The notes beneath the pieces were generated by a model. It made no database searches, was not told the DNA's origin, and was given only the letters and a program-made list of their open reading frames with translations. The position numbers and the translations under genes are program-made. DNA of 64,000 nt, taken from positions 6,148,888 to 6,212,887 of the forward strand of contig JALGQZ010000014.1 in the NCBI GenBank assembly GCA_023105745.1, written 5' to 3'. Positions 10,976 through 21,440 of the stretch are shown here, piece after piece (within the stretch, counting starts at the first letter, position 1; the number at the start of each line of letters is the position of its first letter). This stretch comes from Austropuccinia psidii. Lineage: Eukaryota; Basidiomycota; Pucciniomycetes; Pucciniales; Sphaerophragmiaceae.

Positions 10976-12259
10976 TTATGGTTTTTGTTTTACCACAGGC
11001 TTATCTGTAAATTTCTTGTTGAGTTTTGCTTGTTCTTTCAAAACACCCCTGACTATTTTTTTGGCACTTTCATTCCCTCCCATGGGCACTCTCTGATAAT
11101 TTGGAAATAGGTAAGATTTTCCTTGAGTTGTGACAGTTATTCTGTCCAAATCTTCAGAAAGGGGAGTGCCTCTAGTTGCTGAATGGCCTTCTTCCTTGCA
11201 ATAAGCACATTTTAATGGTGGTCTTGGAGCCATTTGATATGGTATGTATGCTTGGTAACTGGATGAGAATTGTGGTAAGGGATTCCTTGGCCTGTATGGC
11301 TGATTATTTTCAGGAAGATTTTGCTCTTTATTATTGTTCCAATTTCTTCTTGGTAAATTGACAGCTTCTGAAAGGGTTTTGAGCTGATTTAAAGCTTCTT
11401 AAGCTTATTCTTCTCCCTCATTTCTTGGTTGAGGTTATGGCTGTGGGGGACTTTTGAGCTTGTGGGTGATTTTATTTACTTTTTTCAAAGCTTTATCCCA
11501 GCTTTCATCCTAAAATCTTGTATTCTTTTGTGAGGGTTTTGGTTGAGAAAATTCTTTTGTTTGAATCAGTACCTTGGCCTCCAAGTCCTGTTCAATGTAT
11601 AATTTCAAGATTTCTAATCTTGTAATAATGTAGCCTCCATCCAAGGCTTGAACAATAGATTTGTCCTTGATAATTTCTTTGTAAATTTATTATTAAGAAC
11701 TAGTGGAAAGGCTGGCCAAAGCTTCCTCATTATGGTTTATATCACCTTGAATATATTGGTATCTTTTGAGATAAGTGATGATTGCTTCATATTCCCCAAT
11801 GAATTTTCTTTACTGTGTCATGTTTCTTCTTCCACCTTCTTGTTAAGGGTTTGTGAATAATTCAGTAATTTATGATAATCTGTATCTTCTTTCAGGTGAG
11901 AATGTCCCCCATCTTCTTTTTATATCCACTTTAAATTTATCCCAATTGTCTGTTTCATATCCTGGCATTCCTTCAATATGATAGCTGATTTCTTCATCTT
12001 TGGTACAAACTGATATTTGTATTGCAATGTCTCTTCCACTTTCTCCTTCAATTTCCGCAATATTTTCAACTTTCTTGATGAATATTTCAACATCCTTTCC
12101 ATCAAACCACGATTTATGGTCCTTTTCTCATATTTTCACTATTGGAGTAGTATTTCTTGGAATTTCATGATTCAATGGAGTTGTAATTTGGGAAGAAATG
12201 TTGACTCTTCTTGGTAAAGTATTTTGTCTTTTTTCTGTATAAGGTGTGGATGTGGCCAT
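10976..12259 (-). pseudogene. gag: Gag (capsid and nucleocapsid) of the LTR element
   Basis: From an ATG at 12259 the minus strand reads MATSTPYTEKRQNTLPRRVN and continues, across one TGA, through a Trp-containing core (KSWFDGKDVEIFIKKVENI; EISYHIEGMPGYETDNW) that resembles the capsid region of rust Gypsy-type elements. After a decayed middle part, the frame is open again at 11233-10976 with the nucleocapsid knuckle CAYCKEEGHSATRG near 11210-11170. A CCHC knuckle should have Cys where this copy has Gly, so the fourth zinc ligand is missing. Other stops and frameshifts lie at 11.25-11.9 kb. The family call comes from recognition of the Gag core, not from a search. Confidence 0.7.
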
Positions 12260-12883
12260 GGGTCTTGGGTAAGGTGAAGGTGATCCATGTGGCCTGAATG
12301 ATCTTGGAAGGGTGGTCTGTTCTTCAAAAGGACTATTTTGTGGAATATAACTTGATGATTCATTTCCCTTCTTTTTTGATTATTTCTAGTAATTCTGTTT
12401 TCATTTCTAGCATTTCCTGTTGAAGTCTTTCTTCTGAAGACATTTCTTCCTGATCTTGAATAGTCTCTTCATTAAGGTTTTCTTCCTGTATTTCTTCAAT
12501 ACTGGAAGGTTATTCTTGATGATGCAGGCTTATCCATTTTTGATTTTTTTATTTCTTACTTTTATTTATTGAGCTTCTTTCTTTCAAGGAGATCAAGGAA
12601 AAAAATTTCCACAACCTTCAAGTCCCTTTTATTGGTTCTTGGTGTTACAATAGGAGAATAAGAATATATTCCTAATTCCTCTGCCGATTCTGTTTCTTGC
12701 TTGGGTGGATAATAGTAATGGTCAGATTGATTTAATTATTGAGATTCTTGAGATGATTTTTTGGCTGATTTTTATTCCTTGACTCCAGCTTTTTGCTTTT
12801 TTAATAAATTTTTTCTTGGAGTGGTTTTTTTGTTAATTTGAATTTAATTGAATTTATTTGTTAATAAAGTTTGAAATTTACTG

Positions 12884-12900
12884 CCACTTTTGGGACACCA
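12884..12900 (-). other. Primer-binding-site-like sequence
   Basis: On the minus strand TGGTGTCCCAAAAGTGG starts two bases after the CA end of the 5' LTR. The leading TGG fits pairing with a tRNA 3' CCA end. I cannot name the tRNA from this sequence. Confidence 0.55.
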
Positions 12901-12902
12901 GA

Positions 12903-14868
12903 TGTGCGAACTCCTTTTTTGTAGGATTAAAATGAGGCAGTACCTGGAGGGGGAAATCACAGTTAACTATTTTTAAATTGCTAATAACTCCTGTAACCAA
13001 GGGTGGAAAGGGTGTATTTCCTTCCCCTCCTAAAATACTGAACAAAATTATCCTTGGAGCTCACAAACCAAAAAAAATTAGTAAGGGGCTTTACAACTGC
13101 AGAAGAAAAAATTCAGCATTCTCAGATCATACCTATTCAATATATAATATGAAAAATGATTTCAGTAATTTTTGTTAATTTTTATATTTTTAATGAAATA
13201 CTTATTTGTATAATTTCATTTTTTTAGTGAAATTGGAGTGAGTGGTTTCTACTTGGTGATAAAACTTTTTTAAGATGGGTTATTTAAGGTTCTCTGAAAG
13301 ATTTTATGAGTGTTGATAAAGGTAATGTTGTTAAGTTAAAGTTATAATAGAGTAAAATAATTTTTTAAAGTTTTGTTATGTTTTCAAGAGTTGTTAATAA
13401 TAAGACAAAAATTGTATATGTTAAATTTAAGAGGTAAAATTCTTTGATAATGGATTTTGAAGGGGTAAGTTAATTTTAAATCTTGGTAAAAGGTATTAAT
13501 TTTACTATGGGAAATATTGTAATAGATTAGTAACCCTAATCTTGGGTACTTGATAATTTTTATTATTTTTTAAAAACTAAAATTCCACTGAGTATAGCTA
13601 CTGGGAAATCTTAAACACTATACTTCCACTGATCTTAGATACTTGAAAAGTAAATTCACTATAATATACTGGACTACCTCCCAGGTTAGGGATGAAGCAT
13701 TCCTATGCTTCTACTGTGCAGGGGATATAATGTGCATGGGGGGATAGAGCCCCTCTATTTATACCTTTTGGGAGCCCAGGGGTCTCTCCATGGGAGCTGT
13801 CTTTTTCCACTTTAATTCCTCTTTATTCCATCAGGTGCTTTTGTTTTTGTCGAGGACCTTTCTTGCATGGGTCAGGTAATTGGGGTTGTGGTGATAATGC
13901 TTTCTCTGCACAGCCTCCATTTATCACATGATTATCTTTTGGTGAGCTGATGATCACATGATATTCTTGTATTTTATTTTCATGCATGAGGTGATTTCAT
14001 CTTGGCTGGGCATTGTTCTTGTGCACACCTTCTTTTCTGTCACATTATATGCTGTTGGTGGGTGCAGTATCACATCATGACCTTGTATTTCCTTTGCGTA
14101 TTTCATTTTTAGGCCTGGTTGAAGTGGCCATTCAATTTATGCAGCTGTAATGGTTATTTTTCTTCTTTTTGAACATTAAAATGATGTCAGGTGATAATTT
14201 CTTGCACTGATGAACTTACTGCTGTATATGAGATGATGTGATTTTTAGTTTGACACATGCTGTGCATAGTCATGTCATTGAGAGTTAAATAGGAGTGTTT
14301 AATGAATGCAGCCTGTTGTAACTAGTTATGACTTGCATGAGGTGAGGTGATAAGTGGTGTAAAGAAATTTGATTCTCATTTTAAGGTTTCAAGTGGGGTT
14401 ACTGTGGATATAAGATAAGGTGCTCCTGTGGCTGTGTTGGGAATTAAATTCAGGAAATCCATGGGGTTAATATTTTCATCATGTGAGTTTTCTAGGTTGA
14501 ATGAAAGGTGATTGTGTAGCTCAGGAAGGTGTCATTTTCTTGCTGCCTGAGTCTTGTGGCCATAGAGGGGGTTTAAAGCTGGGTGGGGTGTGTAATTTAA
14601 AGGGGGGTACCTTATTTGTTGTAACTAGTTTTCTATATGTAAATTAATATTTTTGCATATTCATAATGAAATTTAATAATTTATTTAAACACATGCACTT
14701 CCCTTTTGTGCCTGTGTCATAGTATTATGAATTAACTCCAGCTTCTTGCTGTAAAGGTGACCTTTTGGTGTAAAGTTTGATTGTAAGTTTGCCCATGGGT
14801 TGGATTTACCGCTGTTATGGGGTGCTAGCAGCTTGCGCCTGGTGAAAAGAATGGTATGGAATACCACA
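12903..14868 (-). repeat. 5' LTR (right) of the Gag-protease element
   Basis: Direct repeat of 6550-8527 with the same borders. Because Gag and the protease lie on the minus strand, this copy is the upstream LTR and would carry the active promoter. The two LTRs carry many substitutions and small indels relative to each other, so the insertion is not recent. Confidence 0.85.
13754..13763 (-). promoter_or_regulatory. TATA box of the LTR promoter
   Basis: The minus strand reads TATAAATAGAGGGGCTC. The same sequence stands at 7430-7421 in the other LTR, inside a block that is better conserved than its surroundings. It lies about 1.1 kb into the LTR, a plausible U3/R boundary region. Confidence 0.55.
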
Positions 14869-14871
14869 ACA

Positions 14872-16440
14872 TTTGGGTTCATTTTTTTATCTGAAAATAC
14901 CTCAAAGGCTCACATAAGATTTAGTAGCATCCAGCTCATTAAAAAGCTTGAGTTTTTAAACTAATAAGCTCCCAATATTCCTGTAAAACCTGTAGTTAGG
15001 GGGTTTAAGTGCGTCATTTATTGATACTAGATCAGAACGAGTGTTTGAATTTCAAGATCAGGTGGCTGTAATCCTGTTTCAAGATTTCTTTCTTGTGAAA
15101 TATAAGAAAATTGTAGAAATACTATAGCTGGCAAATTCATAAGTATATGAGCTAAATATTTTGATAAAAGTAATATAGTAATATGGATTAGAAGATATCT
15201 TACATAAAAAATAATCTGAGAACTATATAATAAAATATTTGAGCTGATAGATTCATACGTAGTGATGATACCAGATTTGAAAAAGAAAAAAATGAAGCAA
15301 TTTTTGAATGGATTATAATAATTTAAACACTTGTGAAACTAAATATAAAAAAAGGAAGAATAAATTCATTACTATATAAAAGAAATCATAACAAATCCTT
15401 CAAACAAATTCCATTTTTTGAAATTTGAAGCTCAAATTAATACAATATCTCTTATAAAGACTGAATGATAAATCATGTGAAAGGATTATCTTTTATATCA
15501 AAAAAGTTTTCATCTTTCATTCAATTTTCTTCAAATAAATCACTCAATTTTATTCAAAATAAATTATATTTGCAAGAAAATATTCCTTTCCTTCAATTTT
15601 ATTTGTATTTTTAGTCTTTTGGAATTTGAAAATAACTATAAGGCTTGGAGAAGCTTTAATATCCAGCTCATGAAAGAACTTGAATTTTTATATTAATCAG
15701 TTTGGCTCTGGATTTATATCCAAGATAAGCCTTTTACTTGATTAATTATTTAGTATTTACAAAAGACCTTTCATTCTTTTGAGCTTCAAAGCTCAAAAAT
15801 ATGAAATGTTTTTAAAGACTTTGTTATTATCTTTTTATATAGTACTAAATGGATTCTTTCTTGATTAATACCTAGTTCTTTAAGTGTTTAAATTATTATA
15901 ATTCACTAAAACATTGCTTTATCTTCTTGTTTTTCAAATCTGGTACCATCATTGAAAATGAATTGATCATCTCAAATATTTTTTTATATAATTTTCTGGT
16001 TATTTTAGTTGATTCCAAGTATTTTCTTGTTCATATCTCTATATTACTTTCATTAACATTTGTCAATTATAGTATTTCTATAAACGTTTTATATTTCACA
16101 AGAAATCTTTTCTCTAAAACTTGATGATAACCACCTTATCTTGTGATTTGAACACTCTTTCTTCTATAGTATCAATAAATGACCTCCTTAAAACCCCCAA
16201 CTACAATATTTACAGGAATATTGGTAACAGATTAGTCTAAAAGTAAAGTCCTTTCATGAGTTGGATACTGATGCTTTTGTGAGCCTTGGAGGTATTTTCA
16301 GTTACCAAAAAGACCACAAATATTAATTCAAATTCAGAAAGTTTATCTTTTTATTTAAATATACTTTATACTGAATAAAATTGAGTAATTTCTTTATAAA
16401 AAGATGAATGAAAGATGAAACACAATCTTTCATAATATAA
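14872..16440. repeat. Long imperfect inverted repeat (arms ~620 bases)
   Basis: The left arm (about 14872-15500) and right arm (about 15710-16320) are inverted copies. Landmarks seen in both are ATACCTCAAAGGCTCACA-type text, CATTTATTGATACTA, GATTTCTTGTGAAATATAA, TATAATAATTTAAACACTT and ACCAGATTTGAAAA. The left arm starts with the end motif of the dispersed 2-kb repeats. A third, partial copy in direct orientation starts at about 15615 (AATATCCAGCTCATGAAAG). The right arm continues outward to about 16440, matching 15500-15625. A transcript across this region could fold into a long hairpin. I see no transposase gene inside. Confidence 0.75.
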
Positions 16441-17059
16441 TTTCATCATACAAATAACTCTTAAAAAAAATTTTGGAATTTATTGATCTTTGATTGATTT
16501 ACACCATAGCAAATATTGTAGGAATAAAAGGGTACTTGATGAATTAAAATAAGAGAAATTGAATAATCTTGGCTTATCATACATAAAATATCACTTCATA
16601 TGACAATAAAATAGAATAATAACTTTGAAAAAAGTATTTACCAAAAATGTGTGATCTTTTTGATGATAACTGTTCAGGTTATTTTGAATAATTCTTTTTC
16701 AAAGAAAGAATTATATTTGAACAAATATTGAAAATAATTTCTAAAGCTCACTTAAATAAGAGCTATTATTATAAAAAATTCACATCATATTTTTCTTCAC
16801 CTTCTTTACTCAAAATCCAATTTGTATTTGAGATTTATGATTAAATTATCGAGAAGGAAAATATCTTACTTCTGTTTTTGGTATCAGCTTCCTTTTTGTT
16901 TGAAATTTTTTAATACTAGAATTATTGTTAGATTGAAATAGGAATAAAATAATGGGATTCCTACATTTGTCTTTTAAATATCAGGCCACCTTATAAATTG
17001 TAGATATTTCATTTTTAATTTTTCTTTCAACCATTAGTTTAATAAAAATGAAGGCATAA
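16441..17059. other. AT-rich, no gene seen
   Basis: No open frame or repeat worth naming. Confidence 0.4.
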
Positions 17060-17824
17060 TTAATACATAGGAAGCTCCAAATGAATAGATCCATATCTCA
17101 TATCTATCCGTTGAGGGATAATGTATATGGAGATTGAAAGCTCTATCAATTCTCCAATAAATACTTCATGAAACTGAAAGAGAAAAACATTACTATGATG
17201 ATAATTCCACTCATAATTAAAAATGAAATCAATTGAATATATCCTAGAATCATTTAGGAATCCTTCAAAATATATATTCAATTTTGGATTATTAAATCTT
17301 CATTAAAAAATCTAATTATTAAATACCTCAACCTAGTCCTAATAATAATGGTTATTTAAACAAATTTTAATAAATATCATATCAGAAAAAGGAGAATAAT
17401 TATCTTTCAATGGAGGATGTGTAAATTTAGTAAAAAGATACTTCATAAAGATACTCCAATAGCTATATCAATTCAGCTTATTATCCAATTTGAAGCTATC
17501 AAGAATATATTATTTGTTTCTAAGTAGAACATAATTTGATGAAATGGGAATTCTTTGTTAAAAATCTATATAAGCATTGGTAGAAGTAATAAATTTCTTC
17601 TTTTGTTTTGAAAATAAATCTAATATTGAATTTGTATAAATTTACAGCTTCTGTTTGATAGTTTCACATAAAATGCTGTTTTCTTGACTGAAAAGCTTAA
17701 AAAACAGCACTATATTACTATACTGTATTTCTTCTATATATTTAATGAGAGGTTTAATATAGCTATTAGATATCCAGATATCTAAAATATTAATACTCTC
17801 AAATAAATGGATGAGGTTTATCAA
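17060..17824 (-). pseudogene. Decayed unknown reading frame
   Basis: Open segments at 17824-17642 and 17281-17060 are in the same minus-strand frame. The ~360 bases between them are also largely open in that frame, with roughly ten stops over the whole stretch. It reads like one protein of ~250 residues, rich in Ile, Phe, Tyr and Asn, containing IKPLIKYIEEIQYSNIVLFF and, near the end, EVFIGELIELSISIYIIPQR. I do not recognise the family. Frame persistence over 760 bases in AT-rich DNA argues for a former gene, most likely element-borne. Confidence 0.35.
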
Positions 17825-19386
17825 ACACCTTCATGAGAAACTTCTATAGGATTCTCCATATATGACGACTCAAATTTTTACAATAGAACCATAACCCATC
17901 GTTTTTAGCTGGATGACCTAAACCTTGATCTATTCCACTTAGAAAGCATTATTTCCAAAATAGGTATCCTATTTCAAATCACCATTGATTAATATTTCAA
18001 AATCACTTTTGATATATATCACGTATATTGGATGATAAAACTGCTTATTTAGCTAGTGAAATAAAGAATCTACCTCTGATGTTGGCTCAGTCAAATTTAA
18101 TCCTATATCTCTCTAAAATACAAATACAGAACTATTTCTGTAAAAAAAACTTTCAACCAAAATGGAGACAAAAATAATACCACTTCTCTTACATCCTGTC
18201 AATATTCTCCAAAGAATTATTGAGAGCCAATAAGTTACTCAAAAGAATCTATTTAAAGGAGCCAACAAGAAGTAAATTCACAAGGAAACTAAATGAAGGA
18301 GGCTTAATCTCAAATAATAAATATTTCTAGTTACAAAATAATGCAATATGGAAATCTTTAGGTTTGCACCTATTTCAAAATCTCCAAACGCTCATTTTCA
18401 ATAAGGTTAGAAATATTTTAGGGCTTAGAGGCTTTAGGATTGAAATTATTTTGAGATTTATCATACTCTAACACCTACTTAGTTTGGCTTGATTGATAGC
18501 TTGAATCTTTCTTCCTGTCGAATTATTCAAATCCCTACAAAAGGTTGATTTTGTATATTTCATAAACTCACAAAATTATGTAGAGGTAGATTTCAAGATC
18601 TGGGGATACCAAAAAAATTCAGCATTTATTATTTTTGGTCTTGTATGGGATAAAAGTATGATGAATATTTCTGATAGGATATAGGAACTATTTGTTTTTT
18701 TAATATTGAAAATATTCAGAATAAGGGAAATTTCTTCCCTCCCCATTCCTTAAAATATGACTAAAATTCATCTTCTAAATAGATAACTCATGAAATAAGC
18801 TCTTTTTGAAACACTTATTAGTGATATTGGATATCTTATTCATATTTATGCATGGCTTTCGACTTGAGGGGAGTTGGGATTATTCTTAAGCGACTGATAA
18901 GATAATAAAGCTTATCAAATTGATATTGATATCTAAATGGCTTGAAAAACATCTCGTTTTTTTAAGTTTGAACTCAGAAAAACTCCTACTTCCCATCTTT
19001 GGAATAATATTCTTCCAAAAATCAATATTAGATTTGTAATGGAAAGTTTTTTCATGATCAATATCAACTTAATATCTCTTCATATTGAAGCTGTATCAAA
19101 ATATAGATAAGAAAAAACATATATTAGTATGACTGATAGCTAATGTATTTACTTCCTTGTTCCAAAAGCCCTCTTTTCTTACTTAATTATCTGATCCAAA
19201 ATTTGTTCTAATAGATTTTTATAAAGGTATTTACGAATTAATGCCAATATTTATCCTCTATATTTAAATTTATTTCCTGTTTATTGAGAATTTTTGGTAA
19301 TAAAATAGTGTAGTTAAATCATCAAAGCCTATGTTTTTGCAAATTTTGATTCACCTCTCCCTAATTCTTATATCACTAGGCACCTC
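17825..19386. other. No gene recognised
   Basis: Short minus-strand stretches with coding-like residue composition occur between 18.0 and 18.6 kb, but stops and frame changes are too many to call a gene. They may be the upstream part of the decayed frame at 17.06-17.82 kb. Confidence 0.3.
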
Positions 19387-21440
19387 TGTAAGATTTGACT
19401 ATGAAACTAATAATTAAATGAATATTAATTAAATTATCTTACTCTTTCTGGTCTTATTTCTAATAAAACCTACTCTAATAGTATTAATAAATTAGAATTG
19501 AAAAAAGAAGAAGTAAATTTATAAAAATAAGATTATAAAGAATATATATTTATATAAATATATAATAATTGAATAATAATAAATCTATTATTATGAATAA
19601 TTAATGTTTATTAAAAATATAACAATAATAATAGTAAGATTATTCCATTAGGAGTAACTGTACATTGAAATAGTTATTTATTAATAAATGGCTATAATAG
19701 TATGTAAAAATAGAAGTATATAATAAAACATGAATAATAGTACAAAAATACCTACTGGTAAATAAATTGCTAGTATTTTATAAAAATACACAAAAAGTAG
19801 TATTTTCAAAGTCAATTCATAAGTGAAACCTTGAGAATTATAAAGAAGAGTGGATTTAATTGAGAAACACATATTGAATAATGTAAAGAAATATATTAAT
19901 TTATAATAAATAATTTTACTTTAATAAATGAAAATTTAAATATTATTTTTATGTAAATACAATAGAACTAATATATTACCATTTATAATTATACAAATGT
20001 ATTTAATTTATTATATTATATTCAAGATTGGTTGAATTCTGAGGATTTTTGATGGTGTTGAGGTGTCTTTTAATACTAAATAAATTCCCCAGTATTGATC
20101 AAAAGTACCATTGTTGATTTACATATACAGAATGCTATCAATATGTCTAATATAGATTTTAAATACTAATTTTAATGTTAAAACAAGGTCTTAAGGGCAT
20201 TTTCAAGGATTGAAAGCCCAAGAAAATTTTCTGTAATTAAATAATTCAATGGAAAATTTTCAATACACATTATATTGACTTATTTAATGTTAATTTTTTC
20301 TGATGGGTCCATTCATTTGAGATTTATAGCACTATTTCTCAAGAATTTGTGTTATTTCAAAAAAATTCCCCATTTTTCACAATGTAAAAAGTTTATAAAA
20401 TTTGGTTCCAAACAGCCCCAGGTTTTCTTTTCATGTAAAATTTCACCTGAGCTATAAATATTGAAAGGTTGAGATATTTAAATAAGTAAAAAAAAGTGTT
20501 ACTTATGAGGTAATTTGAATTTAATTTTCACAATATTAAGAAATCAAGTCATTTTCACTATAGGTGTGACTTATTCAGCTTCACATATGAGAGCTTAAAA
20601 ATTTATTTTATTCAGTTTTGGCGGTCAAATATTAATATAATTAATTTACATGAAAAATAATAAGTAAAGAAAAGCTTTACTTATGGGAAATATTTGAGGT
20701 TTTACTCAAAATTTTGGCTTTAGTATGTTTTTTAAGTTAAAATCCCAATTCAAACTTAAGCAAGATGAAATAGAATTTAGTTTTAGCCTATTTATGAAGC
20801 TTTAACTTTTAATAAAAGTTAAAACCTTATCTGAAACTTCATTTGGCTGTAGAACCTTAATTAAGGTTGGCCAAATTCAAAAACCACTCTGTGCAGATAC
20901 AAACATTTGGGTACCCTGGCACCTTTTTCCAGAATCCCTTTGTGCCATTTTTTTACTGGTGTTTCCCCTTCTTATTTGTTAAAAGTCATACCATGGCATT
21001 CTAAGCTTAATTTGGAGAAAGGTCCCACAAGATTTACCAGCTGTATGGTAAATTCAAGGCTAACTTTAAAACTACACACCACACCTTAATTTTACCAATT
21101 TTTCTTTGGAAATTTGAGTTCTAGATTGTGTAACTTCATTTTAGTTTTACTTCAATAAAGCTTCAGCAAAATAAAAAATTCTCAAACTTAAACTGAAATT
21201 CTCATTTGGTCTTTGCAGGCCAAAATATTGAATTTATGGTATGACCCTAGGTAAAATTGGATGGAGAATTTATTGTTCTAATAGATCCTAAATATAAGTT
21301 TATCAATAAAAAATATAATTGAATATTTATATATTTAAATAGGAGTCTAAGTTCATTATGTATAATCTTGAGTAAAATTAATTTTTAGTGAGGAATTTTG
21401 TGAGTCCTTTGGAAATGTAAAATATTCCTCAAGGCTCACA
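19387..21440 (+). repeat. Dispersed 2-kb LTR-like repeat, copy A
   Basis: It starts TGTAAGATTTGACTATGAA and ends CCTCAAGGCTCACA. Copies B (30009-31993) and C (39853-41729) share both ends and similar length. All three have a very AT-rich first half and a moderately GC second half, with GGGTACCCTGGC near 20910 also present in copy C. TG...CA borders and length suit an LTR. The interior is poorly conserved between copies, and I found no primer site or Gag/Pol gene attached to it, so solo LTRs or a non-autonomous element are possible. Confidence 0.55.

Larger units (their letters stand above)
6550..14868 (-). mobile_element. LTR retrotransposon, Gag-protease only (Gypsy-like, non-autonomous)
   Basis: Two ~1.97-kb direct repeats (6550-8527 and 12903-14868) flank 4.4 kb of internal sequence. 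On the minus strand each repeat begins TGTGGTATTCCATACCA and ends in CA. A primer-site-like sequence follows the 5' (right) LTR and a purine-rich stretch precedes the 3' (left) LTR. The internal region encodes, in order, Gag with a zinc knuckle, a retropepsin with the DTGA motif, and an unknown acidic tail ORF. No reverse transcriptase, RNase H or integrase motif is present and there is no room for one. Stops and frameshifts show that the copy is dead. The LTRs differ at many positions, so the insertion is old. I found no matching 5-base target duplication (ATTGG on the left, ACATT on the right). Confidence 0.85.

Noticed and set aside
10457..11096. Two plus-strand open frames of 104 and 131 codons
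   Set aside because: They overlap the minus-strand Gag-protease linker and are Phe/Leu/Ser-rich, as expected for the antisense of Lys/Glu-rich coding sequence.
6545..14873. Target-site duplication around the Gag-protease element
   Set aside because: The flanks ATTGG and ACATT do not match.
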